DNA of 7,623 bases from Peptococcaceae bacterium (GTDB lineage: Bacteria; Bacillota; Desulfotomaculia; Desulfotomaculales; Desulfocucumaceae), in NCBI GenBank assembly GCA_013336365.1, contig JAAXTT010000068.1, positions 1-7,623 on the forward strand, read 5' to 3'. Below, piece after piece: positions 4,201 to 7,623 of the stretch. The notes beneath the pieces are model-generated. The model had not been told where the DNA came from and made no database searches. It was given only the letters and a program-made list of their open reading frames with translations. A program made the translations under genes and the position numbers. The number at the start of each line of letters is the position of its first letter. Position 1 is the stretch's first letter.

Positions 4201-5898
4201 TTACCGGAGAGCCTTCTGCATTTTAGCCCAGCTGTCCTTAAGGGATACGATTCTGTTGAAAACAAGGCTTCCCTCTTTGGAATCCTTGGTATCTACAATA
4301 AAATATCCGTGCCTGAAAAACTGATAACGGCTTCCGGCTTCTGCCATGGCCAGAGCCGACTCCACCAAACTATCGGACAAGAGCTCCAAGGACTCCGGAT
4401 TGATATAATCCTTGAAGGTGGTTCCATCGGTATCCTCATCAGGATTCTCTTTCACAAAAAGGTGACTATAAAGACGAACCTGGGACTTTACGACACCGGC
4501 AGCGGACAGCCAGTGTAGTGTTCCCTTAACCTTCCGGGCATCTCCCCCGGGAGTGCCGCTTTTTGTATCCGGATCATAGGTGCAGCGCAGCTCAACTACC
4601 TGCCCCTTTTCATTTTTGATAACCTGCTGACACTTGATAATGTAAGCATATTTTAATCTCACCTCTGCCCCGGGGTATAGACGGAAATATTTCTTAGGGG
4701 GATTTTCCATGAAATCTTCCTGCTCAATATATATCTCCCGGGAAAAAGGGATTTTTCTTGAGCCCAGCTCTGGATTTTCCGGGTTATATTCCGCCTCTAG
4801 CTCCTCAGTCTTGCCTTCAGGATAGTTTTCAATAATCACCTTTAGGGGGCGCAACACCGCCATTACTCGAGGTGCCTTGCTGTTGAGGTTTTCTCGAATA
4901 CAATGCTCAAGAAGAGCTATGTCCACGATGCTGTTTGCCTTGGCAACCCCGATTCTTTCACAAAAATCCCGAAGGGACTCCGGGGTATAACCCCTCCTGC
5001 GGAGCCCGGATATTGTTGGCATTCTGGGGTCATCCCAGGAATCAACAAAGTTTTCTTCAACAAGCTGACGAAGCTTTCGCTTACTCATAACTGTGTAATT
5101 CAGATTTAGTCTGGCAAACTCAATTTGCTGAGGACCGTCCTGGATTCTGCATGCCTTAAGGACCCAGTCATATAAAGGACGATGATCCTCAAATTCCAGG
5201 GTGCAAATTGAGTGGGTGATAGCCTCAATATCATCAGAAAGAGGATGGGCATAGTCATACATAGGATATATACACCACTTGTCACCGGTACGATGATGAG
5301 TGGCTCGCATTATGCGATAAATGACCGGATCTCTCATGTTAAGATTGGGAGAGGCCATGTCTATTTTAGCCCTTAAAACCTTGGCACCGTCAGAAAATTC
5401 CCCGGCTCGCATTCTTTTGAAAAGGTCGAGATTTTCTTCTATGGGACGATTGCGATAGGGGCTTTCCTTTCCCGGCATAGTCAAGGTTCCCCGATGATTT
5501 TTGATTTCTTCCGGAGACAGCTCACAAATATAGGCCATACCATCCCTTATCATTTGAACTGCATATTCATATAGTTGCTCAAAATAATCCGATGCATAAT
5601 AAATCCTGTCCTCCCAGTCAAAGCCCAGCCATTTTACATCCTCCTGGATGGAATCCACATATTCCACATCTTCCTTGGCAGGATTAGTATCATCAAATCT
5701 CAAATTACAGGGACCATTGTACTTGATGGCAGTTCCAAAGTTTAAGCATATGGACTTGGCATGACCGATATGCAAATAGCCATTAGGCTCAGGTGGGAAC
5801 CTAGTATGAACCCTGCCCTGATGTTTTCCTGTTTTTAAATCCTCTTCAATAATGTCCTGAATAAAATTACTTGCTAAGGTATCCTTGTCTATATTCAT
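4201..5898 (-). CDS. glnS: Glutaminyl-tRNA synthetase
   Basis: A 565-residue class I aminoacyl-tRNA synthetase that charges tRNA-Gln with glutamine using ATP in the cytosol; the E. coli enzyme is 554 residues. Seen: RFPPEPNGYLHIGHAKSI with HIGH at 43-46, where PEPNGYLHIGH is typical of GlnRS rather than bacterial GluRS; the acceptor-binding region with GTLTMPGKESPYRNRP (137-152); YPMYDYAHPLSD (211-222); and the second signature VMSKRKL (270-276). From about residue 340 to the end is the double beta-barrel anticodon-binding domain, ending RIVSLKDSWAKMQKALR. The start is ATG 5898-5896 with AGAGG eight bases upstream. A longer frame from TTG 5934 would add 12 residues but has no ribosome binding site and lies just past the promoter. 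Most Firmicutes make Gln-tRNA with GatCAB and lack GlnRS, so the gene may descend from an ancient transfer. No fused YqeY-like domain is visible. Confidence 0.97.
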   Translation of the reverse strand: MNIDKDTLASNFIQDIIEEDLKTGKHQGRVHTRFPPEPNGYLHIGHAKSICLNFGTAIKYNGPCNLRFDDTNPAKEDVEYVDSIQEDVKWLGFDWEDRIYYASDYFEQLYEYAVQMIRDGMAYICELSPEEIKNHRGTLTMPGKESPYRNRPIEENLDLFKRMRAGEFSDGAKVLRAKIDMASPNLNMRDPVIYRIMRATHHRTGDKWCIYPMYDYAHPLSDDIEAITHSICTLEFEDHRPLYDWVLKACRIQDGPQQIEFARLNLNYTVMSKRKLRQLVEENFVDSWDDPRMPTISGLRRRGYTPESLRDFCERIGVAKANSIVDIALLEHCIRENLNSKAPRVMAVLRPLKVIIENYPEGKTEELEAEYNPENPELGSRKIPFSREIYIEQEDFMENPPKKYFRLYPGAEVRLKYAYIIKCQQVIKNEKGQVVELRCTYDPDTKSGTPGGDARKVKGTLHWLSAAGVVKSQVRLYSHLFVKENPDEDTDGTTFKDYINPESLELLSDSLVESALAMAEAGSRYQFFRHGYFIVDTKDSKEGSLVFNRIVSLKDSWAKMQKALR

Positions 5899-5945
5899 TA
5901 TCCATACCTCTTCATTTATTTTTATATTTGGCAAAATACCCGCTA

Positions 5946-5954
5946 ATTATAACA
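5946..5954 (-). promoter_or_regulatory. Extended -10 promoter of glnS
   Basis: TGTTATAAT (5954-5946) is a perfect extended -10. No good -35 is present at 16-18 bp upstream, where the sequence is the end of the TRIC gene, which fits an extended -10 promoter. The start would be near 5939 with a leader of about 40 bases, excluding a T-box. No terminator lies between the upstream gene and glnS, so read-through could also contribute. Confidence 0.6.
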
Positions 5955-5967
5955 TATAACGACAACA

Positions 5968-6591
5968 TTAATTACTCTCTGCTGAACTGCTCTTCTTCCT
6001 TATAAAATTCCAATGAAATACTATGGCTAAAATTCGCAGGATAATGACTACAGATGCACTTATCAGCATAACTGCCGTTTCCTGAAGACCTAACCAGTAA
6101 AGAAAAACATAAATGCTTGCACCAATCAGACAGGCCATAGCGTAAAAATCTCTTACCAGAATCATGGGCATTTCCTTAGCTATAATATCCCGCAGCATTC
6201 CACCAACAACTGCAGTAATAAGGCCTACAATCACTGCCCCAAAAAGAGGAACCCCGACAGATATTGCTCTGGACACTCCAATACAAACAAAGGTCCCCAG
6301 TCCTACTGCATCTACAAGCAGCATGCAATAATTGATTTTCAACAATTTATCATAAAAAATGAAGGCAGTTAAGGCACTGGCCAATATTGCAATAATATAA
6401 TCAGAATTATAAAAAATAAACAGCTCTTGATTTCCCAGCATAACCTCCCTAGTGGTGCCTCCCCCGATAGCAGTAACCAAAGCCAGGACAAAAACCCCAA
6501 AGAGGTCCATCCCTTTTCGAATGGCAAGAATCCCTCCACTTAATCCAAAAGCAAAGGTTCCAATCAAATCCAAACCATATAATAAAGTCAA
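5968..6591 (-). CDS. TRIC/UPF0126 family membrane protein (YadS-like cation channel)
   Basis: A 207-residue integral membrane protein with about seven hydrophobic segments and a short polar tail (RKKSSSAESN). It has the tandem glycine-trans repeat that defines UPF0126: repeat one DLIGTFAFGLSGG (8-20) to GGGTTREVMLG (43-53), and repeat two DAVGLGTFVCIG (94-105) to GGMLRDIIAKEMP (130-142). Prokaryotic TRIC homologues form trimeric, K+-permeable channels; substrate and role in this organism are not known. Repeat one reads TREV where most members have RD, a mild deviation. The start is TTG 6591-6589 with AAGGGG seven bases upstream; the next ATG is at codon 28, inside the first repeat, so TTG is preferred. 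It lies 21 bp after the ABC-F stop, so the two are probably co-transcribed. Confidence 0.9.
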   Translation of the reverse strand: MTLLYGLDLIGTFAFGLSGGILAIRKGMDLFGVFVLALVTAIGGGTTREVMLGNQELFIFYNSDYIIAILASALTAFIFYDKLLKINYCMLLVDAVGLGTFVCIGVSRAISVGVPLFGAVIVGLITAVVGGMLRDIIAKEMPMILVRDFYAMACLIGASIYVFLYWLGLQETAVMLISASVVIILRILAIVFHWNFIRKKSSSAESN

Positions 6592-6612
6592 GGTGCCACC
6601 CCTTCCCGGTAT

Positions 6613-7623
6613 TTACTGATTGCTTTTTTCTATGTTATCAGACATTTCTGACAGATATATCCAACGGTCCATCCTATCCTGAAGCTGTTGCTCCAAAGAA
6701 TTCTTTTCCAGCAACAGTTGCTGCAGCTGGATATGGTCAGAAAAGGCCTCGTCAATTTTTTTATCAATAGCACTGATTTTCTCTTCCAGCTCTGCAATTG
6801 CCGGAAGAACATTCTCAAGCTCCTTTTGCTCATTAAAGCTTAGCTTTAATGGCTTATCTCTTCTTTTCTTCTGATTCGGATCCGGTTTTCCCTCTTCTGA
6901 TTTTTTTTGAACCTCCAGAGCATCCTGATCAATCATTTCTCGGTAATCAGAATAATTGCCAAAATATTGGCCTACCTTGCCATTGCCCTCAAAGGAAAAT
7001 ATTTTTTCTGCTATCCTGTCCAAAAAATAACGGTCATGGGATACGGACAGCACCGCTCCCTTAAAATTTTCCAGATAATCCTCCAGCACAGCCAAGGTTT
7101 CAATATCCAGATCATTTGTTGGCTCATCCAGCAACAATATATTGGGACTGTCCATCAAGACCTTAAGCAGAGCAAGCCTTCTCTGTTCACCACCGGAAAG
7201 CTTTTTTATCTCTGTCCACTGAAGAGATGGGGAAAACAAAAAATTTTCCAGCATCTGGGCAGCACTTATTTGATTGCCTTGGGCATCAAGGAGGTATTCT
7301 GCTGTTTCCCGTATATATTCAATAACCCTCAAATCACCGTCAGGCTGCTGGATTTCTTGGGAATATAGGCCTATTCTAACAGTTTCACCCTTATCCACAA
7401 GCCCCCGGTCAGGAAGCAGGCTTCCGGAAATAATATTTAATAGGGTAGACTTGCCACTGCCATTAGGACCGATTATTCCGATTCGATCATTTTTCATTAT
7501 AAAATAGTTAAAATCCTTAAGAATAATTTTCTGGTCAAAGGCTTTGGATATCTGCTTCAATTCTATTATTTTACCACCCAAACGACTCGAACCAACAGAT
7601 ATGGTAAGCCTTTCTTCCTTAAT
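6613..7623 (-). CDS. ABC-F family ATPase (Uup-like), C-terminal half, 5' end outside window
   Basis: The frame is open through the right edge, so the 336 visible residues are the second half of a duplicated ABC-F protein (usually 600-640 residues), not a complete half-size protein. Visible order: end of the inter-domain linker (ERLTISVGSSRLGGKIIEL, 5-23), Walker A GPNGSGKST (52-60), signature LSGGEQRRLALLK (142-154), Walker B ILLLDEPTNDLDIETL (162-177) and switch histidine SVSHDRYF (193-200). It closes with the Uup-type C-terminal extension: a lysine/arginine-rich linker and an antiparallel coiled coil (about 264-324) ending in RWIYLSEMSDNIEK. ABC-F proteins lack membrane domains. They act on the ribosome (relief of stalling, sometimes antibiotic protection), and Uup also affects recombination intermediates. 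The C-terminal domain and LGGKIIEL linker favour Uup over EttA or antibiotic-protection members. A TTG at 7581 could look like a start but is internal. Confidence 0.93.
   Translation of the reverse strand: MKEERLTISVGSSRLGGKIIELKQISKAFDQKIILKDFNYFIMKNDRIGIIGPNGSGKSTLLNIISGSLLPDRGLVDKGETVRIGLYSQEIQQPDGDLRVIEYIRETAEYLLDAQGNQISAAQMLENFLFSPSLQWTEIKKLSGGEQRRLALLKVLMDSPNILLLDEPTNDLDIETLAVLEDYLENFKGAVLSVSHDRYFLDRIAEKIFSFEGNGKVGQYFGNYSDYREMIDQDALEVQKKSEEGKPDPNQKKRRDKPLKLSFNEQKELENVLPAIAELEEKISAIDKKIDEAFSDHIQLQQLLLEKNSLEQQLQDRMDRWIYLSEMSDNIEKSNQ

Noticed and set aside
5899..5934. N-terminal extension of GlnRS from TTG 5934
   Set aside because: There is no ribosome binding site, it lies within a few bases of the predicted transcription start, and the ATG at 5898 with AGAGG gives the normal GlnRS N-terminus.
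6907..7368. 153-codon open frame on the plus strand
   Set aside because: It is antisense to the well-conserved ABC-F coding region, and its translation shows no recognisable domain or family pattern.
6613..7581. A complete half-size 322-residue ABC protein starting at TTG 7581
   Set aside because: The frame stays open through 7623 and the extra residues are the typical ABC-F inter-domain linker, so the protein is cut by the window edge rather than naturally short.

Overview
The window looks like the chromosome of a low-to-mid GC Clostridia, most plausibly a sulfite- or sulfate-respiring member of the Peptococcaceae/Desulfitobacteriaceae type. The basis is a Firmicutes-style tRNA-sensing T-box, strong Shine-Dalgarno sites with GTG and TTG starts, a genuine two-cysteine DsrC (a hallmark of dissimilatory sulfite reduction), and T-rich intrinsic terminators. 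Every gene I can support is on the minus strand, so transcription runs from right to left. I see no mobile element, CRISPR array, tRNA or rRNA.

Layout in transcription order. (1) 7623-5968: the C-terminal half of an ABC-F ATPase (Uup type, running off the right edge), then 21 bp later a TRIC/UPF0126 membrane protein. (2) 5954-4201: glnS, glutaminyl-tRNA synthetase, with its own extended -10 promoter. (3) 4140-2734: lysA, a diaminopimelate decarboxylase of the divergent GAHGHAMG subfamily, with its own promoter, a near-identical repeat pair flanking the start-site region, and a clear intrinsic terminator. (4) 2739-2373: an orphan dsrC with a short leader. (5) 2360-349: a near-consensus promoter, a complete T-box leader with terminator, and a translationally coupled Lrp/AsnC regulator plus class I aminotransferase pair that resembles the alaR-alaT (yugG-yugH) alanine-synthesis pair of Bacillus. 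(6) 348-1: an intergenic stretch with a 10-bp inverted repeat, a strong ribosome binding site before a five-codon reading frame, and a tight three-way-junction RNA fold followed by a T-rich tract. It ends in the first 44 codons of a phenylacetate-CoA ligase (paaK) that leaves the window.

The most interesting part is the T-box operon. The specifier position read from stem I geometry is GCC (alanine). The antiterminator bulge UGGU fits a tRNA with discriminator base A73, as tRNA-Ala has. The downstream pair looks like an alanine regulator and alanine aminotransferase. Together these suggest that alanine synthesis is switched on by uncharged tRNA-Ala, with a second amino-acid-responsive layer from the Lrp-type protein encoded in the same operon. 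The structured leader before paaK is the second place worth a look. The other genes are ordinary in themselves.
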